A stretch of DNA of 64,000 nucleotides from Sphingopyxis sp. (lineage in GTDB: Bacteria > Pseudomonadota > Alphaproteobacteria > Sphingomonadales > Sphingomonadaceae): NCBI GenBank assembly GCA_016463225.1, contig JAEMRT010000006.1:32917-96916 (forward strand). Reading direction: 5' to 3'. A program made the position numbers and the translations under genes. The notes beneath the pieces were generated by a model that saw nothing but the letters and a program-made list of their open reading frames with translations, searched no databases and had not been told where the DNA came from. The stretch's first letter is position 1; every line of letters begins with the position of its first letter. Shown here piece after piece: positions 27,652-37,153 of this stretch.

Positions 27652-28188
27652 TTAGTCTTCCGTACCGGCATTGGGCGCAATCTGGCGCCGGATCTCATGC
27701 ATCCGCCACGACACCGTCGCTTCGGCGATTCCCAGGATCTGTGCGGCTTCGCCATGCGTCAACTGCTGACCCGCGACGAGGATCGCCGTGTCGCGAAGCT
27801 CGGGCTTCAGCCGCGAAATCGCGCTCTCGATCCAGATCGCGTCATAGAGATCGCGCCCGTCCGGCCCTTTGGTCAGCCCCGCCATGACGCTCAGCTTGCT
27901 GGCGAATCGCGTAAAGGCCGAGCGTTGCCGCCGGAAATCGCGGCAGGCGTTGAAGACGATGCTGCATAGCCATGTCGTAAACTTCGCGTCGCCGCGAAAG
28001 TCGCCAAGCCTTTCGGCGAGGATACAGCAGACGTCCTGCGCGATATCGTCGGCGTCGGAGCGCGACCCCGTCAGCTGCCATGCGAGGCCGTGGATGCGGT
28101 CATAATGGCGCCGGAGCAGTGCGGCGAAGGCATCGCGATCGCCGGCAATCGCCGCCTTTACGATATTCGGATCGTCGCCGACCGCCAT
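27652..28188 (-). CDS. ECF-type RNA polymerase sigma factor
   Basis: A 178-residue sigma-70 family factor. Region 2 is at about 20-90 ([48 protein letters not shown]) and region 4 at about 125-172 ([26 protein letters not shown]). There is no anti-sigma zinc-binding neighbour; the downstream genes are the vWA lipoprotein and the TPR membrane protein, which may carry the sensing role. Gap to the vWA gene is 109 bases. Confidence 0.92.
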   Translation of the reverse strand: MAVGDDPNIVKAAIAGDRDAFAALLRRHYDRIHGLAWQLTGSRSDADDIAQDVCCILAERLGDFRGDAKFTTWLCSIVFNACRDFRRQRSAFTRFASKLSVMAGLTKGPDGRDLYDAIWIESAISRLKPELRDTAILVAGQQLTHGEAAQILGIAEATVSWRMHEIRRQIAPNAGTED

Positions 28189-28455
28189 ATGTCAGCGGCG
28201 TATGCGCTGCGGGCAATCGGGACTGTCTGCGAACGGGAAGTATCTCCCGGGCCAAATATGTCCCCCGTATCGCGCCATTGCGATGGTTGTGCCTCAACGG
28301 CCGCACGAAGGCTATACCATAGTTGGTCCCGCTTTCGGTTCGAGACACGCCAGTGTCGCGCCGTCTCAAGGAGAATATTGCCGGTCGCGTGCGTGGTCTG
28401 CATTTGAATTTCTCATGCCGGAAGCGTTCGGTCGGCAAACGGCCAAAGCTCGCCG

Positions 28456-29388
28456 TCATTCCTGCATCCCGAAATACCGCAGCACTTCGTTCTTGAATTC
28501 AAGCGTCAGGCGCGAGGGCCGTGACACGTTTGATACCGCAAAGGCATATTCGTGCAGGATCGGTGGATCGAAAGCGCGCGCAACCAGTGGTTTGTGCAGA
28601 TAGGGTTTGACCAGCAAAGCATTGAGGATCGCCATGCCGTTGCCATGCGCTGCCAAAGCGCAGGCCGAGCCATGGGTATGCGTTTCTACCGCGACGACAG
28701 GGCGCAGCCCGAAGGCGGCGAAGCTGCTGTCGACCTGCGTGCGCCAATGGCGTCCGGCGCCGAGCAGGATCAGCGGGTGCTGGCCTATATCGGGGGGCGT
28801 GATCGTTTCAAGCGACGCCAGTGGGTGATCTTCGTGCATCACGCACACCGAACCGCTCGATACGATCTGCTGAATGGCAAGATCGCTCTCGTCGGTCGGC
28901 AGTTTCAGGAACCCGCAGTCGACATAGCGCATCGCGATCATTGTCCGCGCCGTTTCGACGCTGCGCGAATCGATGCTGAATTCGACCCCGGGAAACCGTT
29001 CGCGAAACCGCGAGACGATGTCGGGCAATATGCCTTCGGCAAAGCTGGGTGGCGCGACAATGCGGATCGTCCCCGCCGAATAGCCGGCGATATCGCGGAC
29101 CAGACTGTTGAACCGGTCGAGGCTGGACAGCGTCAGCTCGACCTCCTGGATTAGCTTGATACCGTCGGCGGTCGGCACCAGCTTACCGCGATCGCGATAG
29201 AACAGGTCGAAGCCGACATTGGCTTCCAGCTGGGCGATCAGGCGGCTGACGGCGGGCTGCGACAGCGACAATTGTTTGCCTGCGGCGGTCGCCGATCCGG
29301 TTCGCATGATCTCTGAAAACACGCGCAGCGCGCGAAAGCTGACATCCTTGTCGGGGGACAGGCCGGGCGGCGTCGGCAGCTTGTCCAT
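28456..29388 (-). CDS. LysR-family transcriptional regulator
   Basis: A 310-residue regulator. The start at 29388 (MDKLPTPPGLSPDKDVSFRALRVF) overlaps the upstream TGA as TGATG. The winged helix (about 18-78; ATAAGKQLSLSQPAVSRLIAQLE) and the LysR substrate domain from 100 onward are clear. It is the last gene of the receptor/AbgT/CocE operon, so it is likely to control that operon in response to a transported compound. A TTATGA/TCATAA inverted repeat near the operon promoter at 35817 is a candidate site. Confidence 0.92.
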   Translation of the reverse strand: MDKLPTPPGLSPDKDVSFRALRVFSEIMRTGSATAAGKQLSLSQPAVSRLIAQLEANVGFDLFYRDRGKLVPTADGIKLIQEVELTLSSLDRFNSLVRDIAGYSAGTIRIVAPPSFAEGILPDIVSRFRERFPGVEFSIDSRSVETARTMIAMRYVDCGFLKLPTDESDLAIQQIVSSGSVCVMHEDHPLASLETITPPDIGQHPLILLGAGRHWRTQVDSSFAAFGLRPVVAVETHTHGSACALAAHGNGMAILNALLVKPYLHKPLVARAFDPPILHEYAFAVSNVSRPSRLTLEFKNEVLRYFGMQE

Positions 29389-31223
29389 CAAGGCGCCACG
29401 ACGGGCAGCAAAATGCGAGATGCCTGCCCGGGGCCGAAATGCACGCAATTTTCGGCCGACCGCGGCGGTTGGTCGGGCAGGCGCCAGTCGCTGTTGGGGT
29501 TAATGTCGAAATGCGGGAAATTGCTGCTCGCGATTTCGATGCGGATGCGGTGGCCACTGGCAAACAAATTGCTCATCGGGAAGGACGCAATCTGCACCGC
29601 ATAGACCTTACCTGCCTCCATTGCCTCGGGTTCCTCGAACGAGTTCCGGAACCGCATCCGCAATATACCGTGCGCGATGTTGAGCGCATAGCCCTCGGGA
29701 TAATCGGCGCTCGGCGGATAGACGTCGACGACCTTGATCGTGAAGTCGGTATCGACTGCGCTGGAGCTCACAAACAATTCGGCGACTGCCTGACCGGTCA
29801 ATTCGACATCGGCGTCGAGCGGGTCGGTGTTGAATATCAGCACGTCGGGACGCTCGGCCAGCGGGCGATAGGGCGGCTTCGACCCAAAGAAATCCGGGCT
29901 TTCGCGCTGATCGAAGCCGCCTGCCTCCATCACCGGGGCGCCCGATGCAATCGCGCCGCCGATGGTCGGGACGGGATTGTGCGGGTCGTGGGTGAAACTG
30001 GCATATGCCGTCGCCGCGGGTTGCTCGCCCAGACAGCCATTGGTCCGCAAATAGAGCGGCTGCATCGTCACATCGGGTAGCGGCCATGCCGACGCGGTAC
30101 GCCAGCGTCCGCCATGGTCGATCCGGCCGGTGGGCAGGCGGCGACCCGACCCGCCGCCCATCGTGAAGAGATAGACGGCATCGGGCAGCGGGTCGGCAAC
30201 ATTGGCGTGCCTGAGATAATGGTCGAACCAGGCGCGGCGCAGCGCGGTGTAGTCGCCGAACTGAAAATCGAGCGTTGAGGCGGGGCCGAAATCGGCATCG
30301 CCCGAAAAGGTCAGTGATCGTTTGCCGTGCGTCCATGGCCCCATGATCAGTTTTACGGGGCCGCGTTTGCGGCCGACAAGTCCGGTGAAATTCTCGATCG
30401 CGGTCAACGCATAGGGGTCGTACCAGCTCGACATATGCACCATCGGCACATCGGCGAATTCGTCGTACCAGCCGCGCGCGTAAATGCCGCGCTGTTTCCA
30501 GAAGTCGGTGAACCGATCCTCGCCCCACTGTTCCAGGATGAAGGCTTCATATTCCGGCGCCGCGCTGATCGGCGAATGGCCCGGCGCCCAGCGATCGACC
30601 CCGATCCAGTCGCGGATATCCTGCCCCTCCAGCGCTGCTCGCCGGGCCGGATCGGCGGTCGTTTCCCGCGCCAGCAGCGCATGTTTCTGCGCCCAGGTCA
30701 GCTGTTTCAGCTCGTAGGCGCCGCCCTGACGAATGCCGCTGTGATAGGCGCTCGAAAAGCCGCCGGAATCAAGAAACATCGCGGACAGGCCCGGCGGGTC
30801 AAGCGATGCCATCGCGGCCTGAACATGCGCGCCATAGGACAGTCCTAGCGTACCGATCCGGCCATTGCACCATGGCTGAGCGCGGATCCACGCCAGCGTG
30901 TCGACGCCGTCCTCGGCTTCCGACAGATATTTGCGAAAGCCGCCTTCGGAAGCGTAGCGACCACGACAATCCTGAATGGCAAAGGCGTAGCCATGGGATG
31001 CGAATATTCGCGCGATGTCGGGTTTCGACAGCGGTTCGGTGGCCGCAACCGAAAAGTCGGCGTGGTTAGTGCCTTCCTTGTCGTAGGGGGTGCGCTCGAG
31101 CAGCACGGGCAATGGCGTCTTCAATGCACTGCTCGGAAGATAGATGTCGGTCGCCAGATGGACGCCGTCGCGCATCGGCACCATCGCGTTGCGGATCACA
31201 CCGCTCGGCTTTGCTCCGCTCAT
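29388..31223 (-). CDS. CocE/NonD (S15-type) alpha/beta hydrolase
   Basis: A 611-residue hydrolase. The ATG at 31223 overlaps the transporter stop by ATGA. The catalytic Ser lies in GTLGLSYGAHVQ (about residue 130), QDCRGRYASEGGF precedes it and the C-terminal jelly-roll domain (about 370-600) includes PLDADVELTGQAVAELFVSS and SGHRIRIEIASSNFPHFDIN. The family contains X-Pro dipeptidyl peptidases, cocaine esterase and beta-lactam acylases. No signal peptide is visible, so it probably acts on material imported by the adjacent AbgT-type transporter. Confidence 0.9.
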   Translation of the reverse strand: MSGAKPSGVIRNAMVPMRDGVHLATDIYLPSSALKTPLPVLLERTPYDKEGTNHADFSVAATEPLSKPDIARIFASHGYAFAIQDCRGRYASEGGFRKYLSEAEDGVDTLAWIRAQPWCNGRIGTLGLSYGAHVQAAMASLDPPGLSAMFLDSGGFSSAYHSGIRQGGAYELKQLTWAQKHALLARETTADPARRAALEGQDIRDWIGVDRWAPGHSPISAAPEYEAFILEQWGEDRFTDFWKQRGIYARGWYDEFADVPMVHMSSWYDPYALTAIENFTGLVGRKRGPVKLIMGPWTHGKRSLTFSGDADFGPASTLDFQFGDYTALRRAWFDHYLRHANVADPLPDAVYLFTMGGGSGRRLPTGRIDHGGRWRTASAWPLPDVTMQPLYLRTNGCLGEQPAATAYASFTHDPHNPVPTIGGAIASGAPVMEAGGFDQRESPDFFGSKPPYRPLAERPDVLIFNTDPLDADVELTGQAVAELFVSSSAVDTDFTIKVVDVYPPSADYPEGYALNIAHGILRMRFRNSFEEPEAMEAGKVYAVQIASFPMSNLFASGHRIRIEIASSNFPHFDINPNSDWRLPDQPPRSAENCVHFGPGQASRILLPVVAP

Positions 31224-32758
31224 CGTGCGAGCACCGCATATGTTGCGGGCGCGCCCGGGCCAACCGGCCAATCGAAACTCGTCCAGACGGCGATCAGCGA
31301 CAGGCCGGTGATCCCGATCGCGATCGAAAAGGGCAGCATCATCGCGATGAGCGACCCGACGCCGAAATCCTTACGCCACCGCTGCGCCAGCACAAGGACA
31401 AGGACGAAGTTTGCTGCGACCGGGGTCACGATGTTGAAGATGGAATCGCCCATGCGATAGGCGGCGGTCGTCATTTCGGGCGATACGCCGAGCAACATCA
31501 GCATCGGCACGACAATCGGCGCCATCGCGCTCCACTTTGCCGAGGCCGAGCCGATCACGAGATCAAAGATGGACGACATCAGCAGCAGCAGGATCAGCAG
31601 TGCGGGGGTCGCCAGTTGCTGCGCGCGCAGCCAGTCGGCACCGTTGATCGCCATCACCGGCCCCAGGTTCGACCAGGCGAACATTGCGATAAAATGCGCG
31701 GCGAAAAAGGCGATGACCAGAAACGGGGTCATGGTCGCCAGTCCCGCCGTCATCATCCGCACGACATCGCGGTGCGATGTGATCGATCCCGTTGCGGCGC
31801 CATAAGTCCAGCCGCAGACGAGGAAAAGCAGCATGAAGGCCGCGACAAGCGAGGCATAGAAGGGGCTGTAGCGCGCCGGACCGGCTGCCGCCTCGTCGAC
31901 CAGCGGGGTGTAGCCCGGCCACAGGGTCAGCGCAGCGAACAGCACGGTGATCGCCAGCGCGGCGATACCGGCGTGGCGCAGGCCCTTTGCTTCCCCCTCG
32001 GCCGTCGCTTCGGCGGGGCCGTCGCCTTGTGGCGGGGTGCCGGTCCATGGCCCGAGCCGCGGTTCGACGATCCGGTCGTTCACATACCAGGTCACAGGGA
32101 TCAGCAAGATTCCGAGCGCAGCGGTGAACCACCAGTTGCCCAGCGGGTTGAGCATATGACCTGGCACCAGCAGCGCCGCCGCCGACTTGGTGATGCCCAG
32201 CATCAGCACATCGAACTGGCCGGGTACCAGATTGGCCGCGAACGCGCCTGATATGCCGGCATAGGCGATCGCCATTCCGGCTAGCGGGTGGCGTCCGGCG
32301 GCGGCAAAGACGATCGCCGACAACGGGATCAGCACGACATAGGCGGCGTCCGCGGCCTGATGCGACAGCAATCCGATCAGAAAGATCGCGGGGCTGAGGA
32401 AGCGGTTCGACACGCCGCGCATCGCGCGCGTCATCAATGCGGTGAACAGTCCCGACCGTTCGGCGACTGCCGCCCCCAGCATGACGACCAGGATCAGCCC
32501 GAGCGGCGGAAAATGCGCCATGGTTTCGGGCATGCTGGTCAGCAACTGTGCGACATTGTGCTCTGACAACAGGCTTTTGGCGACCAGCACGTCGCCCGTA
32601 ACCGGATTGACCGCGCCCCAGCCGAGCGCGGCCGCCACCGCCGACACCGCAACGAGCAGCGCGATCAGGCCCAGAAAAATGAAGACCGGATCGGGCAGGG
32701 CGTTGCCCCAGCGTTCGACCCGGTCGAGCCATTTGCCCGTTTTTCTATCCGCTGGCAT
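31220..32758 (-). CDS. AbgT-family transporter
   Basis: A 512-residue polytopic inner-membrane transporter with about 12 hydrophobic spans. The ATG at 32758 (MPADRKTGKWLDRVERWGNALPDP) follows GGGGCGGGG; the track start 32989 lies inside the receptor gene. Segments such as HFPPLGLILVVMLGAAVAERSG and SSIFDLVIGSASAKWSAMAPIVVPM are typical of AbgT, whose members take up p-aminobenzoyl-glutamate or export sulfonamides. It sits between a TonB receptor and a hydrolase gene, so uptake of an amide-linked compound is the more likely role. Confidence 0.92.
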   Translation of the reverse strand: MPADRKTGKWLDRVERWGNALPDPVFIFLGLIALLVAVSAVAAALGWGAVNPVTGDVLVAKSLLSEHNVAQLLTSMPETMAHFPPLGLILVVMLGAAVAERSGLFTALMTRAMRGVSNRFLSPAIFLIGLLSHQAADAAYVVLIPLSAIVFAAAGRHPLAGMAIAYAGISGAFAANLVPGQFDVLMLGITKSAAALLVPGHMLNPLGNWWFTAALGILLIPVTWYVNDRIVEPRLGPWTGTPPQGDGPAEATAEGEAKGLRHAGIAALAITVLFAALTLWPGYTPLVDEAAAGPARYSPFYASLVAAFMLLFLVCGWTYGAATGSITSHRDVVRMMTAGLATMTPFLVIAFFAAHFIAMFAWSNLGPVMAINGADWLRAQQLATPALLILLLLMSSIFDLVIGSASAKWSAMAPIVVPMLMLLGVSPEMTTAAYRMGDSIFNIVTPVAANFVLVLVLAQRWRKDFGVGSLIAMMLPFSIAIGITGLSLIAVWTSFDWPVGPGAPATYAVLAR

Positions 32759-32843
32759 TGCCCCGCCGCCCCGCAAAATGTTCACCGATGCCGTTCCGCG
32801 CAGCGCCGCCCCAAAACAGACCGGCGCCGGACGGATGCCTTGC

Positions 32844-35753
32844 TTACATCTTGACCGAGAAGCGGGCGTAGAAGAACCGGCCGCGCGCGTCATAGGTATA
32901 GATGTCATAATTGATCGGTGCGTTGGCGTAAGAAGCGGGCGGCTGCTTGTTGAACAGATTGTTGATCCCCAGATTGAACCGTGCCGCATCGTCGTTGATG
33001 CCGAAACCGATTTCGGCGTCGGTGTAGATGATCGACCGGGTGCGCGCGTCCTTGACCGCGTTGACGACGTCGGTGGTCGGGCCGATGTAGCGCGCGCGCA
33101 GCGTCATATCGACCGTGTCGCCGATCCAGCCGAGCGATGCCTGCCCTTTCCAGCGCGGATAGGTCGAGCGCGGCTGGTCGCCCTTGCCGGCGCGTTCGTC
33201 GACGATGGGGTCGCCACCCGCCGGATTGGGCGAGGTCGTCTTGAACGAGTTGAGATAGGACGCATCGACCATCGTCGTGAACCGCCCGATGCCGGTATTG
33301 AAGTCATAGCGCAGCGTCGCGTCGACCCCGTCGGTCTCGATCGAGTTCAGATTTTGCGCGCCCTGGAGCAATTCGAGGATTGCGCCCGTGCCGGCGTCAC
33401 GGCTCACCAGATCGCAAAACACATCGCCGCGCAGCGCACACAGCTGCATGATCTGGGTCGCCGACTGCGATGCGATCGCATTCTTGATCTTGATCTTGTA
33501 ATAATCGACGGTCAGCGACAGGCCGCGGATACCGCGCGGCGAGATTGCGACCCCGGCGCTGAAGGTGTCGGCGGTTTCGGGCTTCAGGCCGGTGTTGCCG
33601 CTGATGACCCCCGGAATCAGGCCGTTCAGATTGAAGTTGGCCTGATTATAACCGGTGGGAACCCCGGCGCATCCCGGGCGGCCCGGGTTGGCGGCGGCAC
33701 CGCCATTACAGGGGTCGGTCCCCTGAAAGCTCGTTTGCCGGGCGCCCTGATACAGCTCGAGGATCGACGGCGCGCGAAATCCCTGCGAGTAGGTGCCGCG
33801 CAGCAATATGTCCTCGATCGGACGGTAGCCGATTCCCGCCTTGAGCGTCGTCTTGCTGCCGACCGTCGAATAGTCCGAATAGCGCGCCGCAAGGCTGACA
33901 TCGAGGCTTTGGGCGAACGGCTGGTCCTTGAAGATCGGGATGTTGAGTTCGCCATAGGCTTCGTGAAGATCATAGCTGCCCACGGTTGCCGTGCGCGTCT
34001 GTCCCGTCGTTTTGGTGTACAGCGACGCGTTCAGGTAGATCGGCGGCGCATTGACGATCGGATCCGGCGCATCAACGCCGCGATTCTGGCGATATTCATA
34101 CCCCACTGCGAGCGCGACCGGCCCGGCCGGCAGGTCGAACAGATTGCCGGTGACGTTGAATGCGGCATTGTACAATTCGGTGCGGTTATATTCGCGCGTG
34201 GTGAAGCGGATATAGTCGGCCTGCTGCGCAGTCATCGGCGCGAACAGGTTGATCGGCACGCACCCCGCATTGGCGGCGCACGTCGCAAGCGATCCCAGGC
34301 CGAGGAACAGATTGTCATAGTTTATGCCATTTTCGGCGATCGTATGGATGCTGTTCTTTGAATAGGAACCAAAGACGTCCCAGCGCCATTCGCCGCCCAG
34401 GATCGGCAGGATGCCGTCGACGCCGACCGACACGCGGAAGGTTTCGACATCCTGCCCGTTGTTACGGTTGCCGACGTCGCTCATCACCTTGCGGATGCGC
34501 CAGGCGCTGTTGGCGGCAAAGCCGATGGCATTGGCGGCAGGAACACCATTGGCGGTGCCGAACGGGTTGAACGCCTGGTTGTTGGGAATGGCAAAGCCGC
34601 GCACCGTCCCGGCGCTGCCGCCGACGTCGAGCAGCACGGGCGAGAACAGCTGGTTCGATTTGCGCCGGTTATAGACGCCCTCGATCTTGATCGTCGCATC
34701 TTCGGTCAGTTCATAATCGAACCGGCCGTACACCCCGTACCGCTCCGACGGGCCGGTCGAGTAGATGCCCTGCGCCTGCGTGTTATAGGCATCGCCCGGC
34801 AGCGCCCCGACGTGGAATGCGTTGTCGGCCTGATTGCCCGCGCCGATCGCGGCACCATTGTTCAGCACGATCGGATTGGCGCTGCTCGCAAAGCCTGCGG
34901 CGGTGCCGAAATAGGCGTTGTTGGCGAGCCCCGGCAGGATGAACAGGCCGTTGGGATTGGTGCCAACCGCGGTTTGGGGAACCAGCGTCAGCGTGGTCAG
35001 GTCGCGCGCATCGGTACGGATCGGGCGCGACTTGAAATAGCTGCCCGACAGGATCACCGACGCCCGGTCCCACGTCTTGCCGACCGTTAGCATGCCGCCA
35101 ACTTCGGCGCCGTCGCCGCGGCTGGTGACGCCAGCGCGCACCGACCCGCGCAGTCCGTCGAAGGGCTGGACCGTCTTGATGTTGACGACGCCCGCAATCG
35201 CGTCAGCGCCGTAGATGGCCGATGCGCCGTCCTTCAAAACCTCGATGCCATCGATCATGCCCTGCGGCAGCGTGTTCAGATCGACGAAATCGCGAAAGCC
35301 GCGCTGGCCGACGCCGTCGACCCAGCGATGTCCGTCGACGAGCACGAGCACGCGGTTGCCGCTACCCTCGGCCCCGCCCAGATAGCGCAGGTTGATCGAG
35401 CTGGCGCCATAGGACGTCCCCTGCGTCCCGTTGGAATTGAGGCTGACTCCGGCGGACGGGATTTTCTGGAGCAGGTCGCCGATCGACGAGGTTCCCGACC
35501 GGGCGATATCGTCCGAGGTGATCGTCAGCAGCACGCCGACCGAGTCAGCATCCTTGCGGCTGATCCGCGATCCCGTGACGATGATATCGCCACCGCTATC
35601 GGCGTCGGCTTCGGCGTCCGCAGCAGCGACGTCTTCGGCGTCCTGCGCCTGCGCCATGGTCGGCCAGGCCAGCGCGGCCAGGCTGATGCTCGCTGCGGCC
35701 GCGAATTTTGCGAGACGGCGTTGCCGGTCGCCGTGAACGATTGCACTGGTCAT
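32844..35753 (-). CDS. TonB-dependent receptor
   Basis: A 969-residue outer-membrane receptor. The signal peptide is at 1-37 (ending MAQAQ), followed by an acidic linker, the TonB-box-like GGDIIVTGSRISRKDADSVG, a plug (about 60-180, including DGIEVLKDGASAIYGADAIAGVVNI) and a long barrel ending in RFSVKM. The large size and plug type match sphingomonad receptors for peptides, sugars or aromatic compounds rather than siderophores. The AbgT transporter gene starts 85 bases downstream on the same strand, completing an outer-to-inner membrane import route. Confidence 0.93.
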   Translation of the reverse strand: MTSAIVHGDRQRRLAKFAAAASISLAALAWPTMAQAQDAEDVAAADAEADADSGGDIIVTGSRISRKDADSVGVLLTITSDDIARSGTSSIGDLLQKIPSAGVSLNSNGTQGTSYGASSINLRYLGGAEGSGNRVLVLVDGHRWVDGVGQRGFRDFVDLNTLPQGMIDGIEVLKDGASAIYGADAIAGVVNIKTVQPFDGLRGSVRAGVTSRGDGAEVGGMLTVGKTWDRASVILSGSYFKSRPIRTDARDLTTLTLVPQTAVGTNPNGLFILPGLANNAYFGTAAGFASSANPIVLNNGAAIGAGNQADNAFHVGALPGDAYNTQAQGIYSTGPSERYGVYGRFDYELTEDATIKIEGVYNRRKSNQLFSPVLLDVGGSAGTVRGFAIPNNQAFNPFGTANGVPAANAIGFAANSAWRIRKVMSDVGNRNNGQDVETFRVSVGVDGILPILGGEWRWDVFGSYSKNSIHTIAENGINYDNLFLGLGSLATCAANAGCVPINLFAPMTAQQADYIRFTTREYNRTELYNAAFNVTGNLFDLPAGPVALAVGYEYRQNRGVDAPDPIVNAPPIYLNASLYTKTTGQTRTATVGSYDLHEAYGELNIPIFKDQPFAQSLDVSLAARYSDYSTVGSKTTLKAGIGYRPIEDILLRGTYSQGFRAPSILELYQGARQTSFQGTDPCNGGAAANPGRPGCAGVPTGYNQANFNLNGLIPGVISGNTGLKPETADTFSAGVAISPRGIRGLSLTVDYYKIKIKNAIASQSATQIMQLCALRGDVFCDLVSRDAGTGAILELLQGAQNLNSIETDGVDATLRYDFNTGIGRFTTMVDASYLNSFKTTSPNPAGGDPIVDERAGKGDQPRSTYPRWKGQASLGWIGDTVDMTLRARYIGPTTDVVNAVKDARTRSIIYTDAEIGFGINDDAARFNLGINNLFNKQPPASYANAPINYDIYTYDARGRFFYARFSVKM

Positions 35754-35816
35754 CGATAAGCCCCCAAATTTGTGATGTCCCGACCAGCTTAGAGCGAAGT
35801 GCGACGCGGAAAAATA

Positions 35817-35843
35817 TTATGACACTCCGTGATGCTATCATAA
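35817..35843. promoter_or_regulatory. Candidate LysR-type operator
   Basis: An inverted repeat TTATGA-N15-TCATAA lies in the divergent promoter between the TonB receptor and the CapA-like gene. Size and AT-rich arms suit a LysR site; the LysR gene of the receptor operon is the natural candidate. Confidence 0.4.
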
Positions 35844-35906
35844 CGAAAGTGCATGGCGTTGCCGGTGAATGCGCAATCTTTGTATGAGGAGGCAGGGAGG
35901 CGAAAT

Positions 35907-37067
35907 ATGGGTTTCGATCTATTGCGCGTACCAACGCGCCGGCATCTGATCGCAGCAGGCGTGTCGATCGCCTTCTTTCCGTTGCCCGCAGCGGCGCGGC
36001 CGGCACCGCTGCGGATCAGCCTGCTCGGGCAGGCGCTGATCAAGACTGACCTTCGCGTGATCGGCTGGCCAGCCATGGGCGATTTCCGGCGCCTGCTCAA
36101 AGGCAGCGATGCCGTCTTTACCGATCTGGAGACGGTGATCGCCGGACCACTGTCCGGGCAATCGACCCGGCCTGCGGACAGTGAGGTGCTGCATATTGGC
36201 GCGCCCGAGGTCATCGATTGCCTGCAGGCGATTGGCGTGAACATTGTCGCGACATCCAACAATCACGCCTGGGATCTCGACGCGGGCGGAATCTTGTCGA
36301 CGATCGATGCGTTGAAAATGCGCCGGCTGGCCTTCGCCGGATCGGGGCCAGACCTGGTATCGGCCAGCGCGCCGGGCTATTTGAAGGGACGAAAGACGGT
36401 GGCGCTTGTCGCCGCGGCCGCCGGTGCGATCCGCGACGGCGCCGCGGCGACAGCGACCCGACCGGGGGTCAATGAATTGCGGCGCGGCGCCGACGGCGCG
36501 CTCGATGCCATTGACGTCGAACGCTATCTTGCGGCCATTCGCCTTGCGGCATCGACCGGGGCGATCGTGATTGCCTATCTGCACAGCCATTATTGGGAAC
36601 CGAAGAAATCAGACACGCCGGAATGGCAGCGCGATCTGGCGCGCCGGGCGATCGACGCGGGGGCAGTCACCTTTGCCGCGCACGGCGTACCCGAACTGCA
36701 AGGCATCGAATATTATCGCGGCGCGCCGCTGTTCCATGGGCTCAGTTCGTTCATCTTTCAGTCGAAGAAACCCGATGACGCCTATGGACCCGAAGCGTGG
36801 CAGTCGATCATCGCGCAGCTCGAAATCGACCGCGGCGCGGTCACCCGAACCCAAATCATCCCTGTCCAGCTCGATGGAAAGGGCGTGTTCCACGATGGTT
36901 CGCTGGTCCGTGGCACCCCGATGCTCGCCGACATCGGGCAAGCGCCGGCCATCATAGATCGTGTCACAGCTCTCAGCGCGGTTCTGGGAAATTCCGTGAG
37001 CTTTCGGCAAACGTCGATGTCCGGCAGGCGGTTTCTACGTTCAACAATCGAACTGCGGCCACAATAG
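35907..37067 (+). CDS. CapA-family metallophosphatase-like protein, exported
   Basis: A 386-residue protein. The ATG at 35907 has GGGAGG upstream and is preferred over 35853. The N-terminus carries a twin-arginine-like signal (RRHLIAAGVSIAFFPLPAAA). Motifs DAVFTDLETVI, ATSNNHAWDLD and YLHSHYWEP are the metal-binding signatures of PGA_cap/CapA metallophosphatases. Relatives act in poly-gamma-glutamate synthesis or hydrolysis. It is divergent from the TonB receptor of the AbgT operon; with AbgT (a glutamate-conjugate transporter family) next door, a role on glutamyl-type substrates is conceivable but unproven. Confidence 0.85.
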   Translation: MGFDLLRVPTRRHLIAAGVSIAFFPLPAAARPAPLRISLLGQALIKTDLRVIGWPAMGDFRRLLKGSDAVFTDLETVIAGPLSGQSTRPADSEVLHIGAPEVIDCLQAIGVNIVATSNNHAWDLDAGGILSTIDALKMRRLAFAGSGPDLVSASAPGYLKGRKTVALVAAAAGAIRDGAAATATRPGVNELRRGADGALDAIDVERYLAAIRLAASTGAIVIAYLHSHYWEPKKSDTPEWQRDLARRAIDAGAVTFAAHGVPELQGIEYYRGAPLFHGLSSFIFQSKKPDDAYGPEAWQSIIAQLEIDRGAVTRTQIIPVQLDGKGVFHDGSLVRGTPMLADIGQAPAIIDRVTALSAVLGNSVSFRQTSMSGRRFLRSTIELRPQ

Positions 37068-37153
37068 TTTCGGATTGTCGAAGGTCTGTTGTCATGAAAG
37101 AATGCGCGAAAGCGACCTGGCCGCAAGCGGCCACTACCGTCTCTCGGTGCCCA

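Noticed and set aside
32442-34361. 639-residue plus-strand ORF
   Set aside because: Antisense to the TonB receptor and AbgT genes; no recognisable domain.
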